From Escherichia coli (GTDB lineage: Bacteria > Pseudomonadota > Gammaproteobacteria > Enterobacterales > Enterobacteriaceae), in assembly GCF_011881725.1 (NCBI RefSeq), contig NZ_JAATUR010000032.1:1-59030 (forward strand): a DNA stretch of 59,030 nt. The letters run 5' to 3'. The number at the start of each line of letters is the position of its first letter. The first letter of the stretch is position 1. The notes under the pieces are model-generated. The model was not told the origin of the DNA. It did no database searches and saw nothing but the letters and a program-made list of their open reading frames with translations. This document shows positions 25,699 through 41,905 of this stretch, piece after piece. The translations under genes were made by a program, and so were the position numbers.

Positions 25699-26322
25699 AT
25701 GTCATACAGCGGCGAACGAGATAATTTTGCACCCCATATGGCGCTGGTGCCGATGGTCATTGAACAGACCTCACGCGGTGAGCGCTCTTTTGATATCTAT
25801 TCTCGTCTACTTAAGGAACGCGTCATTTTTCTGACTGGCCAGGTTGAAGACCACATGGCTAACCTGATTGTGGCGCAGATGCTGTTCCTGGAAGCGGAAA
25901 ACCCAGAAAAAGATATCTATCTATACATTAACTCTCCAGGCGGGGTGATCACTGCCGGGATGTCTATCTATGACACCATGCAGTTTATCAAGCCTGATGT
26001 CAGCACCATCTGTATGGGCCAGGCGGCCTCGATGGGCGCATTCCTGCTGACCGCAGGGGCCAAAGGTAAACGTTTCTGCCTGCCGAACTCGCGCGTGATG
26101 ATTCACCAGCCGCTGGGCGGCTATCAGGGCCAGGCGACCGATATCGAAATTCATGCCCGTGAAATTTTGAAAGTTAAAGGGCGCATGAATGAACTTATGG
26201 CGCTCCATACGGGTCAATCATTAGAACAGATTGAACGAGATACCGAGCGCGATCGCTTCCTGTCCGCCCCTGAAGCGGTGGAATACGGTCTGGTCGATTC
26301 GATTCTGACCCATCGTAATTGA
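25699..26322 (+). CDS. clpP: ATP-dependent Clp protease proteolytic subunit ClpP
   Basis: ClpP is the serine peptidase tetradecamer that degrades proteins unfolded and fed in by ClpX or ClpA. The 207-residue precursor carries the catalytic Ser111 ([11 protein letters not shown]) and His136 (VMIHQP), with the third member Asp near 185. It has the N-terminal propeptide (about 14 residues, removed autocatalytically before Ala-Leu-Val-Pro) seen in E. coli ClpP. The start is preceded by CAGGAGACGG. clpX follows 125 bp later on the same strand; the gap has no strong terminator, in line with a clpPX operon plus some clpX-proximal transcription. Confidence 0.98.
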   Translation: MSYSGERDNFAPHMALVPMVIEQTSRGERSFDIYSRLLKERVIFLTGQVEDHMANLIVAQMLFLEAENPEKDIYLYINSPGGVITAGMSIYDTMQFIKPDVSTICMGQAASMGAFLLTAGAKGKRFCLPNSRVMIHQPLGGYQGQATDIEIHAREILKVKGRMNELMALHTGQSLEQIERDTERDRFLSAPEAVEYGLVDSILTHRN

Positions 26323-26447
26323 TGCCAGAGGCGCAACTGTGCCGCTATACTTATCCAGGGCGGCACAACGCTATAAGCGACTTGCGCCTGAGAATGGCAT
26401 TTGCGTCGTCGTGTGCGGCACAAAGAACAAAGAAGAGGTTTTGACCC

Positions 26448-27722
26448 ATGACAGATAAACGCAAAGATGGCTCAGGCAAACTGTTGTACTGCTCTTTTTG
26501 TGGCAAAAGCCAGCATGAAGTGCGCAAGCTGATTGCCGGACCATCCGTGTATATCTGCGACGAATGTGTTGATTTATGTAATGACATCATTCGCGAAGAG
26601 ATTAAAGAAGTTGCACCGCATCGTGAACGCAGTGCTCTACCAACGCCGCATGAAATTCGCAACCATCTGGACGATTACGTAATCGGTCAGGAACAGGCGA
26701 AAAAAGTGCTGGCGGTCGCGGTATACAACCACTACAAACGTTTGCGCAATGGCGATACCAGCAATGGCGTCGAGTTGGGCAAAAGTAACATTCTGCTGAT
26801 CGGTCCAACCGGTTCCGGTAAAACACTGTTGGCTGAAACGCTGGCACGCCTGCTGGATGTTCCGTTCACTATGGCCGATGCGACTACACTGACCGAAGCC
26901 GGTTATGTGGGCGAAGACGTTGAAAACATCATTCAGAAGCTGTTGCAGAAGTGTGATTACGACGTACAGAAAGCGCAGCGCGGTATTGTCTACATCGATG
27001 AAATCGACAAGATTTCTCGTAAGTCTGACAACCCGTCCATTACCCGAGACGTTTCCGGCGAAGGCGTACAGCAGGCACTGCTGAAACTGATCGAAGGTAC
27101 GGTTGCTGCTGTTCCGCCGCAAGGTGGGCGTAAACATCCGCAGCAGGAATTCTTACAGGTAGATACCTCTAAAATCCTGTTTATCTGTGGTGGTGCGTTT
27201 GCCGGTCTGGATAAAGTGATTTCTCACCGAGTAGAAACCGGCTCCGGCATTGGTTTTGGCGCGACGGTAAAAGCGAAGTCCGACAAAGCAAGTGAAGGCG
27301 AACTGTTGGCGCAGGTTGAACCGGAAGATCTGATCAAATTTGGTCTGATCCCAGAGTTCATCGGTCGTCTGCCGGTAGTTGCAACGCTGAATGAACTGAG
27401 CGAAGAAGCTTTGATTCAGATCCTCAAAGAGCCGAAAAACGCCCTGACCAAGCAGTACCAGGCGTTGTTTAATCTTGAGGGCGTTGATCTTGAATTCCGT
27501 GACGAGGCGCTGGATGCTATCGCTAAGAAAGCGATGGCGCGTAAAACCGGTGCACGTGGTTTGCGTTCCATCGTAGAAGCCGCACTGCTCGATACCATGT
27601 ACGATCTGCCGTCCATGGAAGATGTCGAAAAAGTGGTTATTGACGAATCGGTAATTGACGGCCAGAGCAAACCGCTGCTGATTTATGGTAAGCCGGAAGC
27701 GCAACAGGCATCTGGTGAATAA
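26448..27722 (+). CDS. clpX: ATP-dependent unfoldase ClpX
   Basis: ClpX is the AAA+ hexamer that recognises tags such as ssrA, unfolds substrates and threads them into ClpP. The 424-residue protein has the N-terminal zinc-binding domain with Cys15, Cys18, Cys37 and Cys40. The AAA+ module has Walker A GPTGSGKT (about 119-126), the pore loop GYVG (about 152-155) and Walker B VYIDEIDK (about 181-188). IGFGA near 268-272 is the ClpP-docking IGF loop. Length and start are standard. The C-terminal small AAA+ domain is intact. Confidence 0.98.
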
Positions 27723-27752
27723 TTAACCATTTCCATACAGTCAGTTAACCAA

Positions 27753-27785
27753 AAAGGGGAGATTTTATCTCCCCTTTCATTTTTC
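27753..27785 (+). terminator. Terminator after clpX
   Basis: AAAGGGGAGAT (27753-27763) and ATCTCCCCTTT (27767-27777) form a perfect 11-bp stem around TTT, followed by CATTTTTCC. It ends clpPX transcription and isolates lon. Confidence 0.85.
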
Positions 27786-27797
27786 CTCTATTCTCGA

Positions 27798-27834
27798 CGT
27801 TGAATGTGGGGAAAACATCCCCATATACTGACGT
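27798..27834 (+). promoter_or_regulatory. lon heat-shock (sigma-32) promoter
   Basis: A -35 region containing GTTGAA (27799-27804) and a -10 of CCCCATATA (27819-27827) match the known sigma-32 promoter of lon, with a start near 27834, about 75 bp before the ATG. Confidence 0.75.
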
Positions 27835-27909
27835 ACATGTTAATAGATGACGTGAAGCACAGTCGTGTCATCTGATTACCTGGCGGAAATTAAACTAAGA
27901 GAGAGCTCT

Positions 27910-30264
27910 ATGAATCCTGAGCGTTCTGAACGCATTGAAATCCCCGTATTGCCGCTGCGCGATGTGGTGGTTTATCCGCACATGGTCATCCCCTTATTTG
28001 TCGGGCGGGAAAAATCTATCCGTTGTCTGGAAGCGGCGATGGACCATGATAAAAAAATTATGCTGGTCGCGCAGAAAGAAGCTTCAACGGATGAGCCGGG
28101 TGTAAACGATCTTTTCACCGTCGGGACCGTGGCCTCTATATTGCAGATGCTGAAACTGCCTGACGGCACCGTCAAAGTGCTGGTCGAGGGGTTACAGCGC
28201 GCGCGTATTTCTGCGCTCTCTGACAATGGCGAACACTTTTCTGCGAAGGCGGAGTATCTGGAATCGCCGACCATTGAGGAGCGGGAACAGGAAGTGCTGG
28301 TGCGTACTGCAATCAGCCAGTTCGAAGGCTACATCAAGCTGAATAAGAAAATCCCACCAGAAGTGCTGACGTCGCTGAACAGCATCGACGATCCTGCGCG
28401 TCTGGCGGATACCATTGCCGCGCATATGCCGCTGAAACTGGCTGACAAACAGTCCGTTCTTGAGATGTCTGACGTTAACGAGCGTCTGGAATATCTGATG
28501 GCGATGATGGAATCGGAAATCGATCTGCTGCAGGTTGAGAAACGCATTCGCAACCGCGTTAAAAAGCAGATGGAGAAATCCCAGCGTGAGTACTATCTGA
28601 ACGAGCAAATGAAAGCCATTCAGAAAGAACTCGGCGAAATGGACGACGCGCCGGACGAAAACGAAGCCCTGAAGCGTAAAATCGATGCGGCGAAAATGCC
28701 GAAAGAGGCAAAAGAAAAAGCAGAAGCAGAACTGCAGAAGCTGAAAATGATGTCTCCAATGTCGGCTGAAGCAACCGTGGTGCGTGGCTATATTGACTGG
28801 ATGGTTCAGGTGCCGTGGAATGCGCGTAGCAAGGTCAAAAAAGACCTGCGTCAGGCGCAAGAGATCCTCGATACCGACCATTACGGTCTGGAGCGCGTGA
28901 AAGATCGCATCCTTGAGTACCTTGCGGTTCAGAGCCGTGTAAACAAAATCAAGGGGCCAATCCTTTGCCTGGTAGGGCCGCCGGGGGTTGGTAAAACGTC
29001 CCTGGGTCAGTCCATCGCCAAAGCCACCGGACGTAAATATGTTCGTATGGCGCTGGGCGGCGTGCGTGACGAAGCGGAAATCCGCGGTCACCGTCGTACT
29101 TACATAGGTTCAATGCCGGGTAAATTGATCCAGAAAATGGCGAAAGTGGGCGTTAAAAACCCGCTGTTCCTGCTCGATGAGATCGACAAAATGTCTTCTG
29201 ACATGCGTGGCGATCCGGCTTCCGCTCTGCTTGAGGTGTTGGATCCAGAGCAGAACGTGGCATTCAGCGACCATTATCTGGAAGTGGATTACGACCTGAG
29301 CGACGTGATGTTTGTCGCAACGTCGAACTCTATGAATATTCCTGCTCCGCTGTTGGATCGTATGGAAGTGATTCGTCTCTCCGGTTACACCGAAGATGAA
29401 AAACTGAACATCGCCAAACGTCACCTTCTGCCGAAGCAGATTGAACGTAATGCGCTGAAAAAAGGTGAACTGACCGTCGACGATAGCGCCATTATCGGCA
29501 TTATTCGTTACTACACTCGTGAGGCAGGCGTACGTGGTCTGGAGCGTGAAATCTCCAAACTGTGTCGTAAAGCGGTTAAGCAGTTACTTCTCGATAAGTC
29601 ATTAAAACATATCGAAATTAACGGTGATAACCTGCATGACTACCTCGGCGTACAGCGTTTCGACTATGGTCGCGCGGATAACGAAAACCGCGTTGGTCAG
29701 GTAACGGGTCTGGCGTGGACAGAAGTTGGCGGCGACTTGCTGACCATCGAAACTGCGTGTGTACCTGGCAAAGGCAAACTCACTTATACCGGTTCGCTGG
29801 GCGAAGTGATGCAAGAGTCCATTCAGGCAGCGTTAACTGTAGTTCGTGCACGTGCGGAAAAACTGGGGATTAATCCTGATTTTTACGAAAAACGTGACAT
29901 TCACGTCCACGTGCCGGAAGGGGCGACGCCGAAAGACGGTCCGAGTGCTGGTATTGCTATGTGCACCGCGCTGGTTTCTTGTCTGACCGGTAACCCGGTT
30001 CGGGCCGATGTGGCAATGACCGGTGAGATCACTTTGCGTGGTCAGGTTCTTCCTATCGGCGGTTTGAAAGAAAAATTGCTGGCGGCGCATCGTGGTGGAA
30101 TTAAAACTGTGTTAATTCCGTACGAAAATAAACGCGATCTGGAAGAGATTCCAGATAACGTAATTGCCGATCTGGACATCCATCCGGTGAAACGCATTGA
30201 GGAAGTTCTGACTCTGGCGCTGCAAAATGAACCGTCTGGCATGCAGGTTGTAACCGCAAAATAG
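27910..30264 (+). CDS. lon: ATP-dependent protease La (Lon)
   Basis: Lon is the cytosolic AAA+ serine protease that removes misfolded proteins and short-lived regulators such as SulA and RcsA, and degrades antitoxins. The 784-residue protein has the N-terminal substrate domain and coiled coil (about 1-320), the AAA+ module with Walker [10 protein letters not shown] at about 356 and Walker [10 protein letters not shown], and the protease domain. The catalytic dyad is visible: Ser679 in [11 protein letters not shown] and Lys722 in [10 protein letters not shown]. The frame is open 15 codons upstream, but the ATG at 27910 gives the known start [15 protein letters not shown]. The sequence is intact, unlike in E. 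coli B, where an IS186 upstream silences lon. Confidence 0.98.
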   Translation: MNPERSERIEIPVLPLRDVVVYPHMVIPLFVGREKSIRCLEAAMDHDKKIMLVAQKEASTDEPGVNDLFTVGTVASILQMLKLPDGTVKVLVEGLQRARISALSDNGEHFSAKAEYLESPTIEEREQEVLVRTAISQFEGYIKLNKKIPPEVLTSLNSIDDPARLADTIAAHMPLKLADKQSVLEMSDVNERLEYLMAMMESEIDLLQVEKRIRNRVKKQMEKSQREYYLNEQMKAIQKELGEMDDAPDENEALKRKIDAAKMPKEAKEKAEAELQKLKMMSPMSAEATVVRGYIDWMVQVPWNARSKVKKDLRQAQEILDTDHYGLERVKDRILEYLAVQSRVNKIKGPILCLVGPPGVGKTSLGQSIAKATGRKYVRMALGGVRDEAEIRGHRRTYIGSMPGKLIQKMAKVGVKNPLFLLDEIDKMSSDMRGDPASALLEVLDPEQNVAFSDHYLEVDYDLSDVMFVATSNSMNIPAPLLDRMEVIRLSGYTEDEKLNIAKRHLLPKQIERNALKKGELTVDDSAIIGIIRYYTREAGVRGLEREISKLCRKAVKQLLLDKSLKHIEINGDNLHDYLGVQRFDYGRADNENRVGQVTGLAWTEVGGDLLTIETACVPGKGKLTYTGSLGEVMQESIQAALTVVRARAEKLGINPDFYEKRDIHVHVPEGATPKDGPSAGIAMCTALVSCLTGNPVRADVAMTGEITLRGQVLPIGGLKEKLLAAHRGGIKTVLIPYENKRDLEEIPDNVIADLDIHPVKRIEEVLTLALQNEPSGMQVVTAK

Positions 30265-30296
30265 TGACCTCGCGCAAAATGCACTAATAAAAACAG

Positions 30297-30335
30297 GGCT
30301 GGCAGGTAAATTCGGACTTGCCAGCCTTTTTTTGT
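30297..30335 (+). terminator. Terminator after lon
   Basis: GGCTGGCA (30297-30304) pairs with TGCCAGCC (30319-30326) and is followed by seven T residues, about 33 bp after the lon stop. Confidence 0.88.
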
Positions 30336-30381
30336 CTCGTTAAGTTAGAGGGCGGATTAGGCTTGCCCTTATTAAGGGGTG

Positions 30382-30410
30382 TTGTAAGGGGATGGCTGGC
30401 CTGATATAAC
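30382..30410 (+). promoter_or_regulatory. Candidate hupB promoter
   Basis: TTGTAA (30382-30387) and TATAAC (30405-30410) are separated by 17 bp, about 63 bp upstream of the hupB GTG start. hupB is known to have several promoters; this is the best one I can see. Confidence 0.55.
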
Positions 30411-30473
30411 TTGCTGCGCGTTCGCACCTTGAAGGATTCAAGTGCGAGATAAATTATAAAGAGGAAGAGAAGA

Positions 30474-30746
30474 GTGAATAAATCTCAATTGATTGACAAG
30501 ATTGCTGCAGGGGCTGATATCTCTAAAGCTGCGGCTGGCCGTGCGTTAGATGCTATTATTGCTTCCGTAACTGAATCCCTGAAAGAAGGGGATGATGTAG
30601 CACTGGTAGGTTTTGGTACTTTTGCCGTTAAAGAGCGTGCTGCCCGTACTGGTCGCAACCCGCAGACCGGTAAAGAGATCACCATCGCTGCCGCTAAAGT
30701 ACCGAGTTTCCGTGCAGGTAAAGCACTGAAAGACGCGGTAAACTAA
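30474..30746 (+). CDS. hupB: DNA-binding protein HU-beta
   Basis: HU-beta is one of the two subunits of the nucleoid protein HU, which binds and bends DNA without strong sequence preference. The 90-residue protein is the standard length. The DNA-embracing beta arm contains the signature [10 protein letters not shown] (about 55-64), with the intercalating Pro within it, and [12 protein letters not shown] ends the protein. The start codon is GTG, preceded by GAGGAAGAGAA. The gene is monocistronic, between the lon and hupB terminators. Confidence 0.98.
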
Positions 30747-30781
30747 GTGTTGTCCCCAGTGGGGATGTGACGAAGTTCAAG

Positions 30782-30809
30782 GGCGCATCTACTGATGTGC
30801 CTTTTTTAT
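30782..30809 (+). terminator. Terminator after hupB
   Basis: GGCGCATC and GATGTGCC pair (one G-U) around TACT and are followed by TTTTTT, about 35 bp after hupB. Confidence 0.82.
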
Positions 30810-30937
30810 TTGTATTCCGTGACTTTCTGCGCATTGTGGGCTGACAATTGCCCCCGTTTCTTGTCACAATAGGCCTTTGCGCGCAGCGATAAGTTGCGTG
30901 AGGTATACAGTCATCTACAGCGGAGTGTTGTTACACC

Positions 30938-32821
<1,884 letters not shown>

Positions 32822-32843
32822 TTCGCAAAAAAATGCTTTGCAA

Positions 32844-33402
<559 letters not shown>

Positions 33403-33436
33403 AGTTCTTATAACAACAATGTAAGGTTATTGCGCT

Positions 33437-33835
33437 ATGCAAACACAAATCAAAGTTCGTGGATATCATCTCGATGTTTACCAGCACGTGAACAACGCCC
33501 GCTACCTTGAGTTTCTCGAAGAAGCCCGCTGGGATGGGCTGGAAAACAGCGACAGTTTTCAGTGGATGACCGCCCATAACATCGCCTTCGTGGTGGTGAA
33601 TATCAATATTAACTATCGTCGTCCGGCAGTATTGAGTGACCTGTTAACTATCACCAGTCAGTTGCAGCAATTAAATGGAAAGAGCGGCATTTTAAGTCAG
33701 GTCATCACGCTTGAGCCGGAAGGGCAGGTGGTGGCTGACGCGCTCATTACGTTTGTTTGTATCGATCTCAAAACGCAGAAGGCTTTAGCGCTGGAAGGGG
33801 AGCTGCGTGAAAAGCTGGAGCAGATGGTTAAGTAA
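33437..33835 (+). CDS. fadM: Long-chain acyl-CoA thioesterase FadM (YbaW)
   Basis: FadM (TesIII, YbaW) is a 132-residue hot-dog-fold thioesterase that hydrolyses long-chain acyl-CoAs arising during beta-oxidation, with 3,5-tetradecadienoyl-CoA as a preferred substrate. The 4-hydroxybenzoyl-CoA thioesterase-type signature is visible at about 11-35: YHLDVYQHVNNARYLEFLEE, with the catalytic Asp in the LDVYQHVNN segment. It is monocistronic, begins after a FadR-type operator and promoter, and is followed by a REP. A second thioesterase, tesB, lies about 9.4 kb downstream. Confidence 0.95.
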   Translation: MQTQIKVRGYHLDVYQHVNNARYLEFLEEARWDGLENSDSFQWMTAHNIAFVVVNININYRRPAVLSDLLTITSQLQQLNGKSGILSQVITLEPEGQVVADALITFVCIDLKTQKALALEGELREKLEQMVK

Positions 33836-33845
33836 ACGTTTTGTC

Positions 33846-33873
33846 ATGCCGGATGCTCATACCGCATCCGGCA
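33846..33873. repeat. REP element between fadM and queC
   Basis: ATGCCGGATGC and the facing GCATCCGGCA pair around TCATACC, the short REP form, in the gap between the convergent fadM and queC. Confidence 0.82.
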
Positions 33874-33886
33874 ACACTCGGAATAA

Positions 33887-34582
33887 TTACTTCAACCCGG
33901 TCTTGTGCTTCATTGCCGCCATAACCGCTGGTTTATCGGACAGATAATGATTCAACCCTTTACTGCGTAGATTACACGCTGCGCAATGGCCGCAACCATC
34001 GCCTTTAATGCCGTTATAGCAGGTCAGCGTTTCGTTACGTACTAAATCCAGCTTGCCGTAATAATCTGCCAGCGCCCAGGTTTCCGCTTTATCAATCCAC
34101 ATCAGCGGTGTTTCAAAACGAATATTTTTCGCCATACCCAGACTGACGGCATGGTTCAATGCTTTCACAAATTCATCACGGCAATCCGGATAGCCGGAGA
34201 AATCCGTTTCGCAGACACCGGTAATCACCGCTTCTGCTTTCACCTGATACGCATATATCGCCGCCAGCGTCAGGAACAAAATATTACGCCCTGGGACAAA
34301 CGTATTCGGGATGCCATCGGCTTCAGGTTCATAATCAGGCACGGGAATGCTGTCACGCGTCAGACTGCTGACCGCCAGCTCGTTAAGCAGGGTGACATCC
34401 AGCACCTTATGCGCACGTGCCCCCAGTTTCAGCGCCAGATCGCGCGCGACGTCGATCTCCGCGCGATGGCGCTGACCGTAATCGAACGTCACGCAATGGA
34501 CTTCATCATATTGTTGCAATGCCTGCACCAGACAGGTTGTAGAGTCCTGGCCCCCACTGAATACAACGACAGCACGTTTCAT
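33887..34582 (-). CDS. queC: 7-cyano-7-deazaguanine synthase QueC
   Basis: QueC converts 7-carboxy-7-deazaguanine to 7-cyano-7-deazaguanine (preQ0) with ATP and ammonia, in the pathway to the queuosine base of tRNA. The 231-residue protein carries the N-type PP-loop [11 protein letters not shown] (6-16). The zinc-binding cysteines lie near the C-terminus in [13 protein letters not shown], with a preceding conserved Cys in LTCYNG. Length and start are standard. It is followed by a REP; the next gene upstream is the broken ybaE on the same strand, separated by 63 bp. Confidence 0.97.
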   Translation of the reverse strand: MKRAVVVFSGGQDSTTCLVQALQQYDEVHCVTFDYGQRHRAEIDVARDLALKLGARAHKVLDVTLLNELAVSSLTRDSIPVPDYEPEADGIPNTFVPGRNILFLTLAAIYAYQVKAEAVITGVCETDFSGYPDCRDEFVKALNHAVSLGMAKNIRFETPLMWIDKAETWALADYYGKLDLVRNETLTCYNGIKGDGCGHCAACNLRSKGLNHYLSDKPAVMAAMKHKTGLK

Positions 34583-34645
34583 AAATCATCCTGCTAAATC
34601 GATAAAACGTTATGGTAACCCCTGCGGTTAACACGGACCAGCTCT

Positions 34646-36251
34646 TCATTGCGACGGTGCGGGCAGCCAGGCTTCGGTAAATTCAAACCAGCCGCGCGGT
34701 GTCAGTCGCACACCGTTCACTCCGGGCGGTGCGCTAATGCGATAGTGATAGTTGAACAGTGGTGTCAGCGTCGCATCAGCCATTAACTGGCTAAATACCT
34801 TTTTCAGGGCGTTTGATCGGTTTTTTTCATCAGACATTACTTGCACGGCATCCAGCGTCGATTGCAGATGCGCATATGCTCGGGCATCGAAAACATGTGG
34901 CCAAAGCGGCATCCCAGTTTTTCGCATTATGAAAAATAATTTTAAGTTCACAGCCTTCCGCTGCCAGTGTCGCTTGTAACCGTTCTGCCATGGCATGAAG
35001 TTCCACTGGTAGGTGATAAACCAGCGTCAGCGTTTCAGGTAGCTTGACTTCCTCCGGTACTTGCCATTGCGGAATAGTCCAGCCTGGCAGTAATGCATGA
35101 CTGGCGGTGATCAGGTTTTCTCCGACTTCTAACGTTTGTAATAAACCGGATTGATGAATAATGGTGATCACTTTTCGTGCCTGCCAGAGAGTCAGTCGGG
35201 GGCTTTTGCGCAACGTTAAATAGCAAAAACCTAAACTGATGCCGCTACTGACCTGGCTGACCCGTGGTAACTCCTCAGGTTTGCCGATGGTGATTTGGAC
35301 AGGATGCCGACAACTCGTCCCCAAATCTTTTTCAAAAAGCGGAGGGGTTATCCAGTACTCAACCGCTTTTAGTAGCGGATGACGTAAATGATAATAATCA
35401 TGACTTTCGAGTCGCACCAGTTCCGGTGTGAATTGTGTTAAGCGGAAAGGACCGGTTCCTACCAGTGAGAATTGCGGGTGAGCCAGATGACTGCAATAAC
35501 TCGCCAGTCGGTGTGCAAGCCAGTAATCGGGGCGATGCAAAAAGAAGGTCAGACACTGCGGATGGGTGACTTCAATACGCTGCACACTAATAAATAATTG
35601 ATTCAATGCTGGCATTTGTAAAAGCATCAACAATCGCTGATGCAGTTGTGTCGCGTTTACTGCATCACCGTTATGCCAGTGTAGGGTTGAGCGAAGATAA
35701 AAATTCCAGCGTAACCCGTCAGTGGATATTTCCCAATGGTGCGCTAAATCACCAATCGGGCATTGTGTATCATTGTCGAATCGGGTCAGGCCGGAAAATA
35801 TTTGTCCGGCAAGATGCTGCTCGGCACGACCGGGTAAAAAGCCCGGTTGCAACGGTTCGAGTGGGCGATAATAGGGAATACGCAAAGTCGGAGTATTGTT
35901 TTGCCATTGCCCGCCCATAAACGGTTGTAACAGGGTACGCAGTTCTCCAGGAGCCAGTTGCGCCAATTCCAGCACATCCTGCTGTTTTCCGCTTTCCAGT
36001 GCCTGTTCCATCATCGCATTGCGCAGGGATTCCGGCGTGACCAGAAAGCGCAGTTGCCCGCGCTTTCCTCGTCCTGACTGCGCCTGCCACTCCAGCCATC
36101 CCGACTCCTGGGCCTGACGTAACAGCGTGCGTACGTGGCGTTCGCTGCAAAAACAGCGTTCTGCCAGTTCGCTGACGGTCACAGATTGTGGTTCTCCAGC
36201 GGAAGGTTGCCACAAACGTTGATACTGGTTAAGACGGTTAAGCAGTCGCAT
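34646..36251 (-). pseudogene. ybaE: Disrupted ybaE (SgrR-like HTH / solute-binding regulator)
   Basis: ybaE encodes an SgrR-family protein: an N-terminal winged HTH (about 1-110, with SELAERCFCSERHVRTLLRQ) and a periplasmic-binding-protein type 5 domain. Here the reading frame is broken. From the ATG at 36251 the frame runs 473 codons and stops at 34830, its last 26 residues (AALATCF onward) being out of frame. The genuine C-terminus (from PLWPHVFDARAYAHLQ to TEAWLPAPSQ, ending at 34646) is in another frame. The shift lies near 34901-34912, right after FHNAKNWD. The span is 1606 nt, not a multiple of 3; against the 566 codons I recall for K-12 YbaE, about 95 nt are missing. A truncated protein with intact HTH may still be made. 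A TTG at 36266 is an alternative start. Confidence 0.85.
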
Positions 36252-36350
36252 ATAAACCCGGAACAATATTATTTAACTATTCACTATTACTTCCGTATAT
36301 ATCAGGTGATACTCAATCACCATTAACCGTGTCACAGAGTGGAGAAAGAA

Positions 36351-37169
36351 ATGGCTCGTCTGGCTGCATTTGATATGGACGGCACTCTATTGATGCCAGA
36401 CCATCATTTAGGTGAGAAAACTCTCTCTACTCTGGCGCGCCTGCGTGAACGCGATATTACCCTCACATTTGCTACGGGGCGTCATGCGCTGGAGATGCAG
36501 CATATTCTCGGGGCACTATCGCTTGATGCGTATTTGATTACTGGCAACGGTACGCGTGTTCACTCTCTGGATGGCGAACTTTTACATCGTGATGATTTAC
36601 CTGCGGATGTGGCGGAGTTGGTGCTGTACCAGCAATGGGATACCCGAGCCAGCATGCATATTTTTAATGACGATGGTTGGTTTACCGGGAAAGAGATCCC
36701 GGCGTTGTTGCAGGCATTTGTCTATAGCGGTTTTCGTTATCAGATAATCGACGTCAAAAAAATGCCACTCGACCGCGTCACCAAGATCTGTTTCTGTGGC
36801 GATCACGACGATCTTACGCGCTTGCAGATCCAACTACATGAAGCATTAGGTGAGCGTGCACATTTGTGTTTTTCCGCGACTGATTGCCTCGAAGTGCTGC
36901 CGGTGGGGTGCAATAAAGGCGCAGCATTGACGGTACTGACCCAACATTTAGGTTTTTCGTTGCGTGACTGTATGGCCTTTGGTGACGCGATGAACGATCG
37001 TGAAATGTTAGGCAGCGTCGGTAGAGGCTTCATTATGGGCAATGCGATGCCGCAATTGCGCGCGGAACTCCCTCATTTACCAGTGATTGGACACTGCCGT
37101 AATCAGGCTGTCTCTCACTTTTTGACGCACTGGCTGGATAATCCACATCTACCTTATTCCCCCGAATAA
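36351..37169 (+). CDS. cof: HAD-family phosphatase Cof (HMP-PP hydrolase)
   Basis: Cof is a 272-residue haloacid-dehalogenase-type phosphatase of the IIB subclass. In E. coli it hydrolyses the thiamine intermediate HMP-PP and also acts on pyridoxal phosphate and sugar phosphates. Motif I is FDMDGTLL, with nucleophile Asp8 and acid/base Asp10; motif II is in TFATGRH; motif IV is [13 protein letters not shown] (about 212-224). The frame is open 4 codons up to a GTG at 36339, but the ATG at 36351 has GGAGAAAGAA in front and gives the known N-terminus MARLAAFD. It is divergent from ybaE. Confidence 0.95.
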   Translation: MARLAAFDMDGTLLMPDHHLGEKTLSTLARLRERDITLTFATGRHALEMQHILGALSLDAYLITGNGTRVHSLDGELLHRDDLPADVAELVLYQQWDTRASMHIFNDDGWFTGKEIPALLQAFVYSGFRYQIIDVKKMPLDRVTKICFCGDHDDLTRLQIQLHEALGERAHLCFSATDCLEVLPVGCNKGAALTVLTQHLGFSLRDCMAFGDAMNDREMLGSVGRGFIMGNAMPQLRAELPHLPVIGHCRNQAVSHFLTHWLDNPHLPYSPE

Positions 37170-37184
37170 CGAGATCTCTTCCAG

Positions 37185-37210
37185 CACCGGGCAACTGCCC
37201 GGTTTTTTTT
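37185..37210 (+). terminator. Terminator after cof
   Basis: ACCGGGC (37186-37192) and GCCCGGT (37197-37203) pair around AACT and are followed by a run of eight T residues. It lies about 17 bp after the cof stop. Confidence 0.9.
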
Positions 37211-37322
37211 CGCCTCGAATTTGTCATTTTGTGCATTCTCTGCGAAATCGCACAGAATAAATTGTCGCTATTTGGCCTTTAAAATAGAATCCCGAGAGAA
37301 AATAATTCTCTGTGGATTGGCT

Positions 37323-37781
37323 ATGTTAGATAAAATTGACCGTAAGCTGCTGGCCTTATTACAGCAGGATTGTACCCTTTCTTTGCAGGCACTGGCAGAA
37401 GCCGTTAATCTGACAACCACGCCTTGCTGGAAGCGTCTGAAACGGTTGGAAGATGACGGTATTCTTATCGGCAAAGTCGCGTTGCTGGATCCGGAAAAAA
37501 TTGGCCTGAGTCTGACTGCTTTTGTGCTGATTAAAACGCAACATCACAGCAGTGAATGGTATTGTCGCTTTGTTACGGTCGTCACGGAAATGCCGGAAGT
37601 TCTCGGTTTCTGGCGCATGGCCGGTGAATACGATTATCTGATGCGAGTCCAGGTTGCTGATATGAAGCGCTACGATGAGTTTTATAAGCGTCTGGTTAAC
37701 AGCGTACCGGGGCTTTCGGACGTCACTTCCAGCTTTGCAATGGAACAGATTAAGTACACCACCTCGTTACCTATCGAATAA
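37323..37781 (+). CDS. decR: Lrp/AsnC-family regulator DecR (YbaO)
   Basis: DecR is a 152-residue feast/famine regulator that senses cysteine and activates cysteine desulfhydrase genes (cyuAP) for cysteine detoxification. It has the N-terminal HTH (about 3-50: [20 protein letters not shown] to [16 protein letters not shown]) and the C-terminal RAM effector domain (about 65-145). The frame is open 34 codons further up, but the ATG at 37323 gives the Lrp-type N-terminus [10 protein letters not shown]. mdlA follows after 29 bp, so the two could share a transcript, though the DecR targets known to me do not include mdlAB. Confidence 0.94.
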   Translation: MLDKIDRKLLALLQQDCTLSLQALAEAVNLTTTPCWKRLKRLEDDGILIGKVALLDPEKIGLSLTAFVLIKTQHHSSEWYCRFVTVVTEMPEVLGFWRMAGEYDYLMRVQVADMKRYDEFYKRLVNSVPGLSDVTSSFAMEQIKYTTSLPIE

Positions 37782-37810
37782 TTATCCAGGATCAGGTCAG
37801 GACATAACGC

Positions 37811-41357
<3,547 letters not shown>

Positions 41358-41400
41358 ATAGCGCAATATTTCATCGTTGGTGCAAAAATGTAACGCACTG

Positions 41401-41417
41401 TGCACTGTCATAGTGCG
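41401..41417 (+). promoter_or_regulatory. NtrC-binding site upstream of glnK
   Basis: TGCACTGTCATAGTGCG is a near-perfect dyad of the NtrC (GlnG) type (TGCAC-N7-GTGCA). It lies about 95 bp upstream of the predicted sigma-54 start. A weaker site, GGTGCAAAAATGTAACGCAC, lies just upstream of it (41379-41398). Confidence 0.7.
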
Positions 41418-41469
41418 TTTTTGTTTTCAATCTTCCTAACTTCCTGCTCTCCTTCTCGTTTTTCATTTC

Positions 41470-41485
41470 TGGCACACCGCTTGCA
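41470..41485 (+). promoter_or_regulatory. glnK-amtB sigma-54 promoter
   Basis: TGGCACACCGCTTGCA matches the -24/-12 consensus TGGCAC-N5-TTGCA exactly. It predicts a start near 41496, about 42 bp before glnK. With the NtrC site upstream, this is the nitrogen-limitation promoter known for glnKamtB. Confidence 0.9.
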
Positions 41486-41537
41486 ATACCTTTTTCGTGT
41501 AGCAGAACCATTACCGAATTCTGACCGGAGGGGATCT

Positions 41538-41876
41538 ATGAAGCTGGTGACCGTGATAATCAAACCATTCAAGCTGGAAGACGTTCGTGAAGCGTTATCT
41601 TCCATTGGTATTCAGGGCCTGACCGTCACCGAAGTGAAAGGTTTCGGGCGTCAGAAAGGGCATGCCGAGCTGTACCGGGGGGCGGAATACAGCGTCAACT
41701 TCCTGCCAAAAGTAAAAATTGATGTGGCGATTGCTGATGACCAACTCGATGAAGTGATCGATATCGTCAGCAAGGCGGCTTACACCGGGAAAATTGGCGA
41801 CGGCAAAATCTTCGTCGCTGAATTGCAACGCGTCATTCGTATTCGTACCGGCGAAGCCGACGAAGCGGCGCTGTAA
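41538..41876 (+). CDS. glnK: Nitrogen regulatory PII protein GlnK
   Basis: GlnK is a PII-type trimer that senses 2-oxoglutarate, ATP/ADP and glutamine status and plugs the AmtB channel when ammonium rises. The 112-residue protein has the T-loop with uridylylation site Tyr51 (ELYRGAEYSVNFLPK) and the C-terminal ATP-binding B/C loops (TGKIGDGKIFV, about 83-93). The ATG at 41538 with CGGAGGGGATCT upstream gives the PII start MKLVTVIIKPF. amtB follows 29 bp later. Confidence 0.97.
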   Translation: MKLVTVIIKPFKLEDVREALSSIGIQGLTVTEVKGFGRQKGHAELYRGAEYSVNFLPKVKIDVAIADDQLDEVIDIVSKAAYTGKIGDGKIFVAELQRVIRIRTGEADEAAL

Positions 41877-41905
41877 TCTCTGGCACACAGCAACAGGAAC
41901 GAAAA

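Noticed and set aside
27865..27910. 15-codon N-terminal extension of lon
   Set aside because: The upstream codons have no ribosome binding site, and they lie in the leader downstream of the heat-shock promoter; the ATG at 27910 gives the established N-terminus.
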